From assembly GCF_011386835.1 (NCBI RefSeq), contig NC_088801.1:18958824-19022823 (forward strand): a stretch of DNA of 64,000 bases. The letters are read 5' to 3'. The DNA is from Chrysemys picta bellii (taxonomy: Eukaryota; Chordata; Testudines; Emydidae). Under the pieces are notes generated by a model that was not told the DNA's origin, made no database searches, and saw nothing but the letters and a program-made list of their open reading frames with translations. The translations under genes were made by a program, and so were the position numbers. Positions 22,181 through 34,008 of the stretch are shown piece after piece. The number at the start of each line of letters is the position of its first letter. The first letter of the stretch is position 1.

Positions 22181-25100
22181 CCTGAGGTGGTTGTTCATTT
22201 TGATCTCTACTGTGGCAATTCCAAATTTGTGGGAAAGCTACTGAGAAAGCATTATCTGCTGTGCATGCAGGTTTCACTCTTGAATTTGACAGTTTCATAG
22301 TTGCAGCGTAAGGGAGCTGTCAAGGGAAGTCATGATCACACGTTGTGAAGCAGTGCCTCATTTAAATTGGGAGGGCTTTGGCGATGAGGAGCAAAGTCTT
22401 TAATTTGACTTGGTAACCTGCAGGAATTGAAAAGAGCAGAGCCTGGGGGTGATGTACTCTTCTTGGTAGCTTGTGTTGCTGTGCAGGTGTGGTGATGTGT
22501 TCTGAACCAATTGCAATTTTTGTTAAGCTCAGCAGTTACACATATAGGCACAGAAAATTACAATAATCATTTGTGGAGGACACAAATGCATGAATTTCTG
22601 TGGTAAAATTCTAATCCAGTGGGAAAGGGACTTGCCCACCAATGATGGAAAATGTCCTTACTCCCTATATCTTTGGATTTCCAGAAGCAGTGAGGAGTCT
22701 GGATGGGCAGTAAGGAATCTTCACCTGACACCTATGTGATAAAGGTAACTACTTCTGGAATATTATGGCTCGGTAAAAGCAAAGTCAAAGTAACAAAATT
22801 AATTAATTTGTTTAAAGCAGTAAATTAAAAACACTACTTGCTGTAGGCCCAAGAAATATGTGAAGTGGCATTTTTCTAATTACTAAATGTTATTTATTGA
22901 AAATTATTCAGATCTGTTGACATTTATATTGCTGTTGTCCTATTTAGAGTCCTGCATATGCCAGTTCTCTGTGATATATGCAAGAGAGAACTGGTTGCTT
23001 TCACACAGTGGGTGCCTGGCTTAGTGAACTTCAGATGCATCATTTACTTAGAATTAATACACACTTTACACTTTAGAACAGTTTAGGGGAAATTAACTTG
23101 ACTTCCATGGAAACAAGCCAAGGGGTTTTAATGAATTGAGACTATAAACGGGTTTAACATTTCCTCTCTCAAACACAGCAAATTAAGAAACATCAAAACA
23201 ATGGCTTCTGATAATCCTTTCACATGAGGCTTAAATTCCTAAAGTGATTCCTTTGCTGGAGTAGCTGCTTTGTTTAACAATGAGTTTCATACAAAAGGCT
23301 CCCTAAGGCAAGAAGACAGACAGGATGCGGGCTTTGAAAGTTTGCTGGACCAATCAAGATTTTTATAGCTGCAGGCTACACAGCAACAGTTAATTTGGGG
23401 AATTATTTAACTGACTATTTTTTATATAATGTTACTGTACCTGTGCCTTTAGCCTAAACCTTTTCTTTGTACCAGCTGGCATCATTATAACATTTCTAAA
23501 ACATCTCAAAGGCTGCAGTCAGTGCCTTGGATACCTTTATGACTATACTATAATGAAAATGAGAGAGTGAAATAATGGCTTTTGACTGGCTTTTCTGTTG
23601 CTGTGGATTTCATGACCTCCTCTGCAAAGCAATATCTACCTAGCTGATAGGATGCATTATAATCAACTCAGCCCAAAGGATGTGTTTAAAAACTTTACTC
23701 TGATTTCAGAGTAAAGTGTGTGTGTATCACAGTGACATATTTTTAAACTTCCAGAAATTAGAGAAATATGTCTAGGTTGTTGAGACAGGCAGTACACAAC
23801 TATTAGGTCCCAGAAAGGGACTCTTTTGTTCATGGTGCCCCCATGTTCCAGCTGTAATTGATTCCATTGCCAATTGTTTTTCATTGTACCTCCAAGGCAA
23901 CCAGCTCTCTTTCTCCTTGTGAGCCAGTCTAGTCATTGGACTCTTTGGAAGTTATCAATATCTTTCAATGATAGGGAGTTGCTTTGTTTAAAAACCCACA
24001 TTTACATATTGTCCTGTTAGAATATATATTTATATATCTATATGTAAAATATTTATATGTAAAGCTGAAACATTGAAATCTGAATATTAGAGTGGAAATG
24101 TATAATTTTATTATTAGCAAGTTGATACAGAAAATGACCAACCCTCGGTTTCAAAATGGAGGAATGTACCAAGTGTTATGTTTCTGAGTGGGAGCAGGGG
24201 GGAATCCAATTATATGGGAACTAGTTAAGTAATACATTGTAAGAACACAATTTATTGTATTGGTTTTTTTTAAAAAAGGGCAACAGATTTTTGTTTGTTC
24301 AGATCACTCCCAAGCTGATCATAGTTTTGAGTTCTTTAAATGCTTGCAACTAATATCCCACAAACTGAGATCTTCTGTTGTGTGGGTGGGGATACGTAGG
24401 AGGGAAAATGCCACAAGAACTAGCTTCTCCTCTCACTCCATCCCCAACCATGGCAGAGCCCTACCCTCACTCATCTCCAATGATGGGGTTTCAACATGGT
24501 ACCGGGGTTAGGGCGGGGAATGATGCCATAGACCTGGCAGGCCTATTCTGTGGCTCCCAGACAATATCTGCCTAGTTTGGGTCCCATCCTTGTTGCCCTG
24601 TATCAAACAGGAAGTTTTTGGATGACTCAGAAACTGAACCCAAGTCTCTAGGGCTCGGCCTGGTCCCTGCCCACTAGACCATGCTTCCTACTTACCATTC
24701 TAATGAAACTTGTTAGAACATGGCTTCAGCAAAAATAGCAAAAATTTCAAAGAGTCTTAAACCTAGGAAACCCCATTAGTGCCACCCTGTCCCCCTGACT
24801 GCACAGGCTTGTCAGATGGCTGGTGGGTACTAGCACCCTCTTTTGTGTTCAGATTTTCTTCACTACAAAAGAGCCTCAAGGAAATCATTTACTCCACCCA
24901 TTCACTTAGGTCCTGAATACCATGCATCAATGACTTCTAACAGGCGCTCCTAACGGGCTGTACTTCTCATTTGAGAACTAGTGCCTTGGCTTGATTTGAA
25001 AATGTGTGTGGGTTGGACTAAAGTTTAGCACAATGACTTAAATAATGCAAACTGAGCAATCATAGTAAACATTCCTGCAGGTGCACAGTTGCAGTTGGCC

Positions 25101-25654
25101 TTCATTGCCAAGTTAACTTGATTTGTAACTAGACTGTTGCCCCTAACTTGAGTCCTGTCCACATACAAAACCCCTTATCTTTAGTGTGGTAGGGCTTTTA
25201 ATTGGAATTGGTTGGCCTCGCAAGAGGTATAGGCTACAGCTCAAGTTAGTATACCTTGTCTGGTGTTAATGCAACCACTCTATAGCATGGATACAGGCTA
25301 GCTGTCCTCAAGTGTCACCAGTCCTTCTAGTGCCATGTCACCATTCCCCCCATAGGCCCAGAAAGGAACGGCAAGGTTTCCCACAATTCACTCAGAAAGA
25401 ATTAATAGATTGGCTCAGCTGACTGAAGTGCAAATTACTATGGGATATGCCCCCAGAAGTCTCAGTACCACACACAAGTGAGTGCATGCAATACCAGTGT
25501 GGACACAGCAGCTCGAGTGGTTTTTTTTTTTTTTTTTTTTTGCAGTGTAACTGCTTTTGCTCAAATCAGGCTACCTTGAGAGTGTAGAAAACTTGAGTTA
25601 ACTCTGCCCTGAAGACATACTTTCTAGTCACATTTATGGTTAAGGGTATGAGAG
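22181..25654. other. No recognisable gene; old MIR fragment
   Basis: Mostly AT-rich and unrecognised. The stretch at about 24575-24700 (CCAAGTCTCTAGGGCTCGG.., GCCCACTAGACCATGCTTCC) matches the minus-strand tail of MIR. No exon-like feature stands out. Confidence 0.45.
25521..25541. repeat. Poly(T) run
   Basis: Twenty-one consecutive T, followed by GCAGTG. It could be the inverted poly(A) of a retroposed sequence, but no body was identified. Confidence 0.9.
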
Positions 25655-25745
25655 CGTCAAGGTGGGTGAGGTAATATCTTTTATTGGACCAACTTCTGTT
25701 GGTGAGAGAGACAAGCTTTCGAGCATACACAGAGCTCTTCTTCAA
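25655..25745 (+). repeat. Interspersed repeat (TTTTATTGGACCAAC family)
   Basis: It contains AGGTGGGTGAGGTAATATC, TTTTATTGGACCAACTTC, TGTTGGTGAGAGAGACAAGC and ACAGAGCTCTTCTTCAAG. Copies of the same family occur at 35929-36125, 37590-37727 and 59350-59455. Confidence 0.75.
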
Positions 25746-26045
25746 GTCTGAGGGCTTGTCTACACTACACAGTTTTTAGCGACAAGGCTGCGTTGTCGCT
25801 AAAAGTCAGTGAGTGAATGCTCTTTTGTGGTATTTTCATTCAACAACAAAGTGATTGTATAATTTCATCCACAAAGTTATTGGGCATTTAATGCCCAGGA
25901 TCAGGTATACCACATGTTGTGATAGGCATGTGTAGAGTCCAGGGGTGTTGATTGTAGACACTAAAATCATGGATTTATTTGCAGTTCAAGCTATTCAGAC
26001 ATTTCAAGTGCTGTAAAAACAAGGAGTCCTCCTTTTGGCACCTTA
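25746..26045. repeat. MITE fragment and CAAGTACTCC-family repeat flanking the Harbinger element
   Basis: 25746-25810 starts GAGGGCTTGTCTACACTAC (Harbinger-type terminus) and contains a TAGCGACAA..TTGTCGCTA inverted pair. 25995-26045 ends in GGCACCTTA, which continues after the transposon at 29433 as TTAGAGACTAACAAAT. Confidence 0.6.
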
Positions 26046-26403
26046 GGCCTGGTCTACACTGAGTTTAATTTGAATTTAGCAGCATTAAATCGAATTAACC
26101 CTGCACCCGTCCACACAACGAAGTCATTTATTTCAAAATAAAGGGCTCTTAAAATCGATTTCTGTACTCCTCCCCGATGAGCGAAATTGATATTGTCATT
26201 TCGAATTAGGGTTAGTGTGGCCGTAATTCGATGGTATTGGCCTCCGGGAGCTATCCCACAGTGCACCATTGTGACTGCTCTGGACAGCAATCTGAACTCG
26301 GATGCAATGGCAGGAAAAGCCCCGCGAACATTTGAATTTCATTTCCTGTTTGCCCAGCACAGGAGAGCACAGGTGACCACAGAGCTCATCAGCACAGATA
26401 ACC

Positions 26404-27663
26404 ATGCAGGCCGATAATTGAAAAAGAGCACCAGCATGGACCGTACAGGAGGTACTGGATCTGATCGCTATATGGGGAGAGGATTCAGTGCTAGCAGAAC
26501 TTCGTTCGAAAAGACAAAATTGCATAACTTTTGAAAAAATCTCCAAGGGCATGATGGAGAGAGGCCACAATAGGGACTCAGAGCAGTGCTGCGTGAAAGT
26601 CAAGGAGCTCAGACAAACCTATCAGAAAACAAAGGAGGCAAACGGTCGCTCTGGGTCAGAGTCGCAGACATGCCGCTTCTACGCTGAGCTGCATGCAATT
26701 CTAGGGGGGGCCACCACCACTACCCCACCTCTGACCGTGGATTCCATGGCGGGGGTAATCTCATCAGCCACACCTGAGGATTCTGCGGATGGGAAGGAGG
26801 AGGAGGAGGACAAGCTTGCGGAGAGCACACAGCACTCCGTTCTCCCCAACAGCCAGGATCTTTTTCTCAGCCTGACTGAAGTACCCTCCCAAGACCATGA
26901 CCCCATGGAAGGGACCTCAGGTGAGTTTACCTTTTAAAATATAAAACATGGTTTAAAAGCAAGAAATCACATGTGCTATGTAATGTGAATAGTGTTGTTC
27001 AACATGAAAGAGTATAAGCATTGTTCTGTAAAATGTATCTTTTAAAAAAATTCTCTTCCCCCCCCCCCCTCCCCCCTGGCAGCTGCAAATTTTTCAAGCC
27101 TTCGGGATGGAGGAGGGAGGCTGTCTCAGATAAGGCATTGGAAAAAGAGGACGCAAGACGAGATGTTCGTGGAAATAATGGAATCCACCCGCAATGAAAG
27201 AGCTCATCTGAATGAGTGGAAGGACACGGTTTCAAAGTATAGGAAAGATGCCAGTGAATGTGAGGACATCAGGGACCAATGTGAGGAGAGGAGAGACGCT
27301 TGAGATGAGAAGTGGCGGCAGGAAGATCAGAGGAGGCAGGATGCAACGCTGGGGCTGCTGCGTGAGCAAACAGACATGCTCCGGCGTCTGGTGGAGCTTC
27401 AGGAACGGCAGCAGGATCACAGACTGGCGCTACAGCCCCTGTATAACGCCCCTCCCTCCTCACCATGTTCCATAGCCTCCTCACCCAGACGTGTAAGAAC
27501 ACAGGGAGGAGGCTTCGTGCACTCTCCCATTCTACCCCAGTGGACAGCCCAAGCAAAAGGCTGTCATTATTTTAACCTTTTTTTAGTGGCCTTTTCCTTC
27601 CCTCCGATCCTCCTCCCAAACCCCACCTGGGCTACCTTGTCAGTTCTCTCCCTCTTTTTATAA
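26404..27663 (+). pseudogene. Myb/SANT-like DNA-binding protein of a Harbinger transposon, two exons
   Basis: In PIF/Harbinger elements this partner protein binds the transposon and helps the nuclease enter the nucleus. Exon 1 (26404-26920) begins at an ATG. It contains a Myb/SANT-like domain: TVQEVLDLIAIWGEDSV, KISKGMMERGHNRD, then VKVKELRQTYQKTKEAN, followed by an acidic EEEED stretch. A consensus donor (CAG/GTGAGT at 26921) and a pyrimidine-rich acceptor ending GGCAG at 27082 bound a 162-bp intron, and the reading phase is kept across it. Exon 2 is helical and charged (RDQCEERRD.., LVELQERQQDHRLAL). Two in-frame TGA codons interrupt it, at 26419 and 27301. Each sits where an arginine CGA would fit, as expected from CpG decay. 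Poly(A) signal at 27670-27675. Confidence 0.85.
26921..27082 (+). other. Intron of the Harbinger Myb-like gene
   Basis: GTGAGT donor; long C-run and GGCAG acceptor. Splicing keeps the frame (phase 1) and yields AANFSSLRDGGG at the start of exon 2. Confidence 0.75.
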
Positions 27664-27669
27664 TCAATT

Positions 27670-27709
27670 AATAAAGAATACATGATTTTTAAAGGATAGT
27701 GACTTTATT
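27670..27709. terminator. Convergent poly(A) signals of the two transposon genes
   Basis: AATAAA on the plus strand at 27670-27675 and AATAAA on the minus strand at 27704-27709, 34 bp apart. They lie just downstream of the Myb-like frame; the nuclease frame ends about 255 bp beyond the minus-strand signal. Confidence 0.7.
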
Positions 27710-27964
27710 TCCTTTGAAAGCAAGCTGTGATCCAAGGGGGAGGGTGAGTTGCCTACAGAGAATGAGTCAATAAAGGGGGTGGGTTTTCATCAAGGAGAAA
27801 CAAACAGAACTTTCACATGGTAGCCTGGCCAGTCATGAAACTGGTTTTCAAAGCTTCTCTGATGTAATGCGCTTCCTGGTGTGCTCTTCTAATCGCCCTG
27901 GTGTCTGGCTGCGTGTAATCGGCAGCCAGGAGATTTGCTTCAGCCTCCCACCCCACCATAAAGG

Positions 27965-29127
27965 TCACCCCTTACTCTCACAGAGATTGCAGAGCACACA
28001 GCAAGCAGCAATAACCATGGGGATATTGAGGTCTGAGCAAGTCAGTAAAGTGCACCAGCGACCTTTTAAACTGCCAAATGCACATTCCACCACCATTCTG
28101 CACTTGCTCAGCCTGTAGTTGAACAACTCCTGACTCCTGTCCAGGCTGCCTGTGCATGGCTTCATGAGCCATGGCATTAAGGGGTAGGCTGGGTCCCCAA
28201 GGATAACTCTAGGCATTTCAACATCCCCAATGGTTATTTTCTGGTCCGGGAAGTAAGTCCTTCGCTGCAGCCGTTTAAACAGAGTAGTGTTCCTGAAGAT
28301 GCGAGCGTCATGAACCCTTCCCGGCCAGCCCACGTTGATGTTGGTGAAACGTCCCTTGTGATCCACCAGTGCTTGCAGCACCACTGAAAAGTACCCCTTG
28401 CGGTACTTTATGAACTGGGTGCTCCGGTGCCAAGATAGGGATATGGGTTCCATCTATTGCCCCACCACAGTTAGGGAATCCCATGGCAGCAAAGCCATCC
28501 ACTATGGCTTGCACATTTCCCAGAGTCACTACCTTTCGTAGCAGCAGCTCAGTGATTGCTTTGGCTACTTGCATGACAGCAGCCTCCACAGTAGATTTAC
28601 CCAGTCCAAATTGATTCCCGGCTGACCGGTAGCTGTCTGGCGTTGCAAGCTTCCACAGGGCTATCGCCACTCGCTTCTGAACTGTGAGGGCTGCTCTCAT
28701 CCTGGTATTCTGGCGCTTCCGGGCAGGGGAAAGCAAGTCACCAAAGTTCCATGAAAGTGCCCTTACGTATGCAAAAGTTTCGCAGCCACTGGGAATCGTC
28801 CCACACCCGTAACACTATGCAGCCCCACCAGTCTGTGCTTGTTTCCCGGGCCCAGAATTGGCGTTCCACGGATAGAACCTGCCCCATCAACAACATGATT
28901 TCCAAAGTGCTGGGACCTGCGGTTTGAGAAAATTCTGTGTCCATGTCCTCATCACTCTCGTCGCCGCTGCCTCCTTGCCTCGTTTTTCTGGTCCTGGTTC
29001 AGCATAAACTGCACGATAATGCGCGAGGTGTTTACAATGTTCATGACTGCTGTCTTGAGCTGAGTGCCGTGGTATGGCATCTGCTATGTTCACCCAGGAA
29101 AAAAGGCACAAAACGGTTGTCTGCCAT
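27965..29127 (-). pseudogene. HARBI1-like DDE transposase (broken)
   Basis: The nuclease cuts and joins transposon ends using an acidic triad. The probable start is the ATG at 29127 (MADNRFVPFFLGEHS). The helix-turn-helix region reads TVQKRVAIALWKLATP and AGNQFGLGKSTV. The catalytic residues are all present although in two frames: first D in GGAIDGTHI, second D in ILGDPAYPL, and E in VVECAFGSLKGRW. Damage: a frame change near 28950; an extra G near 28740, which creates a stop after FMELW; a frameshift near 28405-28425 between PEHPV and QFIKYRKGYF; and a two- or three-codon loss before IPMVIAACC. The frame ends at a TGA at 27965 just after CESKG. The protein is therefore not made intact. Confidence 0.88.
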
Positions 29128-29432
29128 TGCTTTCATGGAGGGAGGGATGAGGCTGTACCCAGAACCACCTGCGACAATGTTTTTTGCCCCATCAGGCACT
29201 GGGATCTCAACCCAGAATTCCAATGGGTGGGGGAGACTGCAGGAACTATGGGATAGCTGTGGGATAGCTACCCACAGTGCAACGCTCTGGAAATCGAGGC
29301 TAGCCCCGGTACATGGACGCACACCACCGAATTAATGTGTTTAGTGTGGCCGCATACATTCGACTTTATACAATCTGTTTCCAAAATTCAAATTCTGTAA
29401 ATTCGGATTAATCCCGTAGTGTAGACATACCC

Positions 29433-31849
29433 TTAGAGACTAACAAATTAAGTGCTGTAAGTTTAACATGTAAGAGCTCTGAGTAAGAACCCAAATTTCA
29501 GCATCACTTCCCATTGCATGATTTCTGATAAGAGTTCTGCACAAAAGCTGCATTGTTCTCTCTGGGATTTACGTCACCATTTTCTTCCATTATTCCTGAT
29601 ATTTTGCCAATCATATTGTGAACTTCTTGAGAAGGATGAAAAAAGCAGTTTGCCTCCTTGACAGCAAACAGAAGGCAGAGTTCTTTCCTCTTCCTGAAAG
29701 AAGTTCTTTTAAAAAAAAGTATTTTAACTTGAAGCTCTGCCTTAGACTAACCCAAGGAGCCTGCCGTAGGAAAATATGCTTTTATTTATTTTATTTTATT
29801 TTACCAAACTACTAAATATGGGGATTGGATGGCTCAGGAAATTGGGATGGGTTAATAGAATCCTTTTGGACTTTTAGGTCAACCATGCAGTTCTAGTCAA
29901 GGCTAGAAGAGATACATATAGACACTGCAGGATTTCATCTACATCTGGCTCCATTGAAATCAATGATAAAACTCCCATCCACTTCAATGAGGCCAGGATT
30001 TTACCCTGCACATCCTAAATGGCCCACGTGCAAAAAGTTGTTTCAATCCAGTTCCCTATATACTAATTATCACATCTGAAAACCCATCGACCAGATTGTC
30101 TTTTACACTAAGTCCTCTTTACATCACTCGGACTTAAAGTGGACATAAAGTATTATTATGCCCACTCCCAAGCCTCCTTACGCTGTGAGAATGGTGTATA
30201 AGGATGATAGTGTAAATGAGAATCTGACCCGTAACGTCCACATGTGGGGAGAGGCACAGCGGCTGAGAAACTGAGAAGTGAGAGTCCTTTTGTTAACAGA
30301 CCAATAGGCCAGAGAAACCCTGGGTTCTCCCTGTGGCTGTGTGCGATACTTGTGTTTTCAGTGTTGCACAGCAATTCTGCAGGGAAGTGATGGGTGGACA
30401 GATCAGCAAATGAGTAAGTGGAAAGTTGTCGGGCTGTAGGGGCCTATGCAAATTTTAGCTGTTCGTGGGGATACATTCTTTTGAAATAATACAAATGTAA
30501 ATTCCTTCTTAGCCACTACAAGGCATTATATAATCCTATTCACTTTTGTGAATACCTATTTTGTTGTGTCCCATTAATAGACTACAACTTATTCTTAGGC
30601 TAAGTAACTAGCAGCTTTAAGGACTACACCCAGCTTTGCTGGTGGTCTACATAGAAAAGGTCTACTCTCCTGGTCAAGCATGTACTTGGTCTTCTGTAAA
30701 ATACGGGATGGATTCTTCAGGTCCTGTCATCCCTTCTAGTCATGAATGAGGAGAAGATTTTTGTAGGAGATTTGCTTATGTTTTCAAACCAGCTTTAGAA
30801 TGACTTATGCTCCCAGCTCCTCCTAGTATAACTACCAAAGGCAATGAATTGCATAGAAGAGTTTAAACCCCAGAGATAAGGTAAGTCCTCATGTAATATT
30901 GTTAACACATGAGAAAACTAACAAGCCTTGATTATAAGAAAGCAAATAATGCTGAGGTTCAAAAAGAATTAATACATCAGAATTGAGGCTGAGGTTAATG
31001 CCATAGAACAGTTTAACCCAGCTTTAAAATCAACATGTTGCCTGACTGAAAGCAATTGGAAAATAGGATTAATACAACCTAAATTCTTAATTCAGTATAA
31101 GAACTGAGAAGCAACGTGCTTAAAACATCTTACTGAGCTTATCAGGGAGACAAATTTTGTGGGTTGCATTGTACCTAATATTTAATTTCTGTATACAAAT
31201 CCTTATTTACAGAACTGCACAGGCTAATCCAAAGACATCTGTGTTAGGTAGCCACTCCAAGGACCTACAAAAATTGGTTTCTTAAGGTGGGTCTTTCAAT
31301 AAACATGGATGATCCGTTTAATCAAAGAGATGAATGGAATCCATATAGTTTAAATCATCTTAATTCGATACAAAAATGATTTCCTTATGTTTAAATGTGT
31401 ATAAGGCCATTTGTAGCCAAAATTTGTTCCATATACCAGTTACTCTAGGCCAAGTTCCCAGCTGTGCAGTTGGAATTATATCAGTTTACACCAGCTGAAA
31501 TCTGGCTCACAATGTTAATTGCAACTCTTTTAATTAAAAGACCCTGTTTTCAGTTGCTTTTAACTTTGCCAAACTTTAACCGCATGGGCTGAAATTTTCC
31601 ATATTGGGTGTCTGCCTCTGGTTGACATTTTTTGGAAAGTTTCAACAAAAAGCGATGTCCAAAAACGAGACTGGGAAAAAATATTGTTTTGCCCTTGTTT
31701 AAAAAAAATAATAATTCGGTTGAGCAGCTCTACTGCCTTTGTGCTGGGACTTGAAATTTCCCTAAGCGGAGGGGTGTTCTTGTGTCAAGATGTGTCTTTT
31801 GACGTCCCAAATTTGACCAATAATTAAAGTGGTTGAATGGCACCATGGA
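29433..31849. other. No recognisable gene
   Basis: The first 30 bp complete the repeat interrupted by the Harbinger element. The rest is AT-rich. 29940-30010 contains a CATTGAAATCAATG-type palindrome common in old repeats. Confidence 0.4.
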
Positions 31850-32265
31850 GAATTGGATTCAATACATGCCCTTTCCACAGAGTTCCTGTGTGATGCAGGG
31901 CAAGTCACTTAAACCAAAATTTTCACAGGTGGACACTGTGAGTTCCTCATTTTCTGTGTACCGAACATTTAGATGCCTGGGATGGGATCTGATTTGCAGA
32001 AGTACTGAGCACTTGCACATGCAGCTCAAGTCAATGGGAGCTCTACTCTGAACCTAAAAAGGGCTATAGAATGCTAAGTACTCTGAAAAATCAGGCCCCA
32101 GGCTTCTCACATTGGGTTAGGGTACCTAAAATTAGTGAACAGTTCTGACAATTTTGTTTTCCGTTTGTGTCTATTTCCCACGTGTAAAAGAAGGATGATA
32201 ATACCACTTCACCTGCAAGGGGTGTTTTGAAGATAAGTTCATAAATGTTTATAAATCACTAAGAT
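31850..32265 (+). mobile_element. MIR-like SINE split by another old repeat
   Basis: The left part has TGTGTGATGCAGGGCAAGTC and the right part has GTAAAAGAAGGATGATAATACC, which are consecutive pieces of MIR. Between them (about 31925-32150) is a repeat with AAGTACTGAGCACTTGCA.. and AAAATCAGGCCCC. Both are diverged. Confidence 0.5.
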
Positions 32266-33500
32266 ACAATGATGAGGGCACCATAGTAAAGCCCAGAAAG
32301 AAATTAATATTTTGGATGGTGTGCAGTAAATAATGCATGGTGCTACACACTGAATGATGAGGAAAAGATGCATCTTGAATAGCAATCCATTCAGTGAACA
32401 CTTCATGATGTCCACTGAATGAGGCAGGGGTCCTGTTGGGAAAAAGTAGCATGGGATCATGTAACTGAAGACTGTGGCGTAATGCATACACACAAGCGGA
32501 GTGAATCAAGATTGCACAGGCAACCTTCATCATGGCATTTCCTAACTTGGGAGTGCTTGTGTTAGGAATTGGGGAGTGGGCAGTCTGGCTTCATGGGAGG
32601 ATCTATGAAAAGTAATCAGGTATCAAGTTGGGGTCAGTAGCCCGAAGATGAGCTGGGATTGGAGCTGGGACTGGCAGCCACTAGTCAGGAGGGGAGTGTG
32701 AGAGTAGAAGGCAGAGATGAGACCAGGATCACAGATGGAGCAGGAGCAAGGCAGGAACGTAGAACAGGATGGGAGCGGAGCAGGAACCCAGTGCCGGGTT
32801 TACAATGGCACCAGTGGTGCCATGGAGCCAGGAACAATGCTCAGACAGGGCCCCAGCCTGCTCTGCTTGCACTGTGCCCTGAGACCCCGCCAGCCCGCTG
32901 GTTCCCCACCCCGCCCACCACTTGCTCCTCTTGGCCAGCTTGCTGGCAGGCCGAGGGCCCCTCTCCACCCCCTGGCCCCACCCGCCGGCTTCTCTCTGCC
33001 TCCTGGTCCGACCCCAGTGCACCTCCGGCTCCGGGCAGTCTCTTCTTCCCACCACCTGTGGGGCCCCACCTGTCTCCCTGGAGCTGAGCCGCCTGGGACT
33101 GGTGCAGAAGCCTGGCCAATCTCGGCCAGTTGAGGGGGGCTGTGTGGAGGGCTTGGCTGGGCCCCTCCAGGCAAGTGGGTCCTGAGAGAGCCTGGCTGGG
33201 GCAGGCCCTGGCCTGGCTGATTGCACCCCTCCCGAGGGGCCGGAGCGATTCCCAGCCCTGGCTGTGCTGCGGGCTCAGCCCGGCAGACACAGTCACCTCA
33301 GGGGGTGCAGGCTCCGAGTGGCGCTTACCTCAAGAGGCTCCCGGAAGCAGTGGTATGTATTTTGTCCGGCTCCTATGTGGCGGTGCAGCCAGGTGGCTCT
33401 ACATGCTGACCCATCCGCAGGCACCCTCCTGCAGCTCCCATTGGAGCACGTAGGAGCTGAAATGGGGCTGATTGACCTGGGAATGTTGCGTGGGAGTTTT
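32266..33500. other. GC-rich repeat mosaic, no gene
   Basis: 32790-33440 is GC-rich and has many overlapping frames on both strands with no domain pattern. It appears to be composed of hAT-like interior sequence (for example CTGCAGCTCCCATTGG near 33430), related to the elements at 54430 and 47347. Confidence 0.4.
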
Positions 33501-33529
33501 ACTGGTATTATCTGCATTGGTGATAGGAT

Positions 33530-33905
33530 ATCAGGGTGTGACTTCATTTGAGGAACGATACCTGAGCCAGGAGAAGCCTGGGGCCAGATGATACCTTCTG
33601 CCTGGGAAACTGGATAAAGGCTGGAGGAGGAGCCGGGATGTGTGGCTGGCTGGGACGGCTGGAGGGGGTATCAGTTTGGAGCTGGCTGGGGAAAAGGAGG
33701 GAAGCCCAGACCGGTGTCTGGGCTCCCTGCCCCCCAAGATGGACCTGACTGAGGGGTCCTGTTGTCTGTACCTACAAGCTCTGTTTTGGATTGTATTCCT
33801 GTCATCTAATAAATCTTCTGTTTTACTGGCTGGCTGAGAGTCACGGTGAATCGTAGGAAGTGAGGGGTGCAGGGCCACGTGGTCTGACCCCAGACCCAGC
33901 ACCCC
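33530..33905 (+). mobile_element. LTR-like fragment with poly(A) signal
   Basis: The text GAGCCAGGAGAAGCCTGGGGCC, GTCCTGTTGTCTGTACCTAC and CTAATAAATCTTCTGTTTTAC (split for length) looks like the 3' part of a retroviral or Gypsy LTR, with AATAAA near 33808. Neither end nor a partner LTR could be placed. Confidence 0.45.
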
Positions 33906-33984
33906 GGCCGGAGCGGGGCCGAGCCACGTGGTCCAGTCCCCAATCCAGCGCCCCGGCCGGAGCGGGGCCGAGCTTAAAACAGCT

Positions 33985-34008
33985 CAGGCCATAGTTTGCC
34001 CATCCCGG
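33985..34008. mobile_element. Right end of a GGGCAAACT-family hAT element
   Basis: CAGGCCATAGTTTGCCCATCCCGGG is the inverse of the CAGGGATGGGCAAACTATGG terminus seen at 4021. A left partner was not located, so the extent is unknown. Confidence 0.5.

Larger units (their letters stand above)
26046..29432. mobile_element. Full-length PIF/Harbinger transposon (3387 bp)
   Basis: The termini GGCCTGGTCTACACTG and AGTGTAGACATACCC are inverted. TTA flanks both sides (26043-26045 and 29433-29435). The insertion site can be rebuilt: removing the element yields GGCACCTTAGAGACTAAC, identical to the intact repeat at 36944-36961. It carries the two genes that define PIF/Harbinger, a Myb/SANT-like DNA-binding protein on the plus strand and a HARBI1-like DDE nuclease on the minus strand, arranged convergently with poly(A) signals between them. 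Both are disabled by point mutations or indels, so this copy is dead but recent enough to read. Confidence 0.92.

Noticed and set aside
21448..22298. Frames of 137-157 codons on both strands
   Set aside because: Inside or straddling the hAT element at 21474-22144; they cross its boundary into unrelated DNA.
28937..29335. 132-codon plus-strand frame
   Set aside because: Antisense shadow of the Harbinger nuclease and its terminal region.
32659..33296. Frames of 138-165 codons on both strands
   Set aside because: GC-rich repeat mosaic with no recognisable domain and simultaneous open frames.
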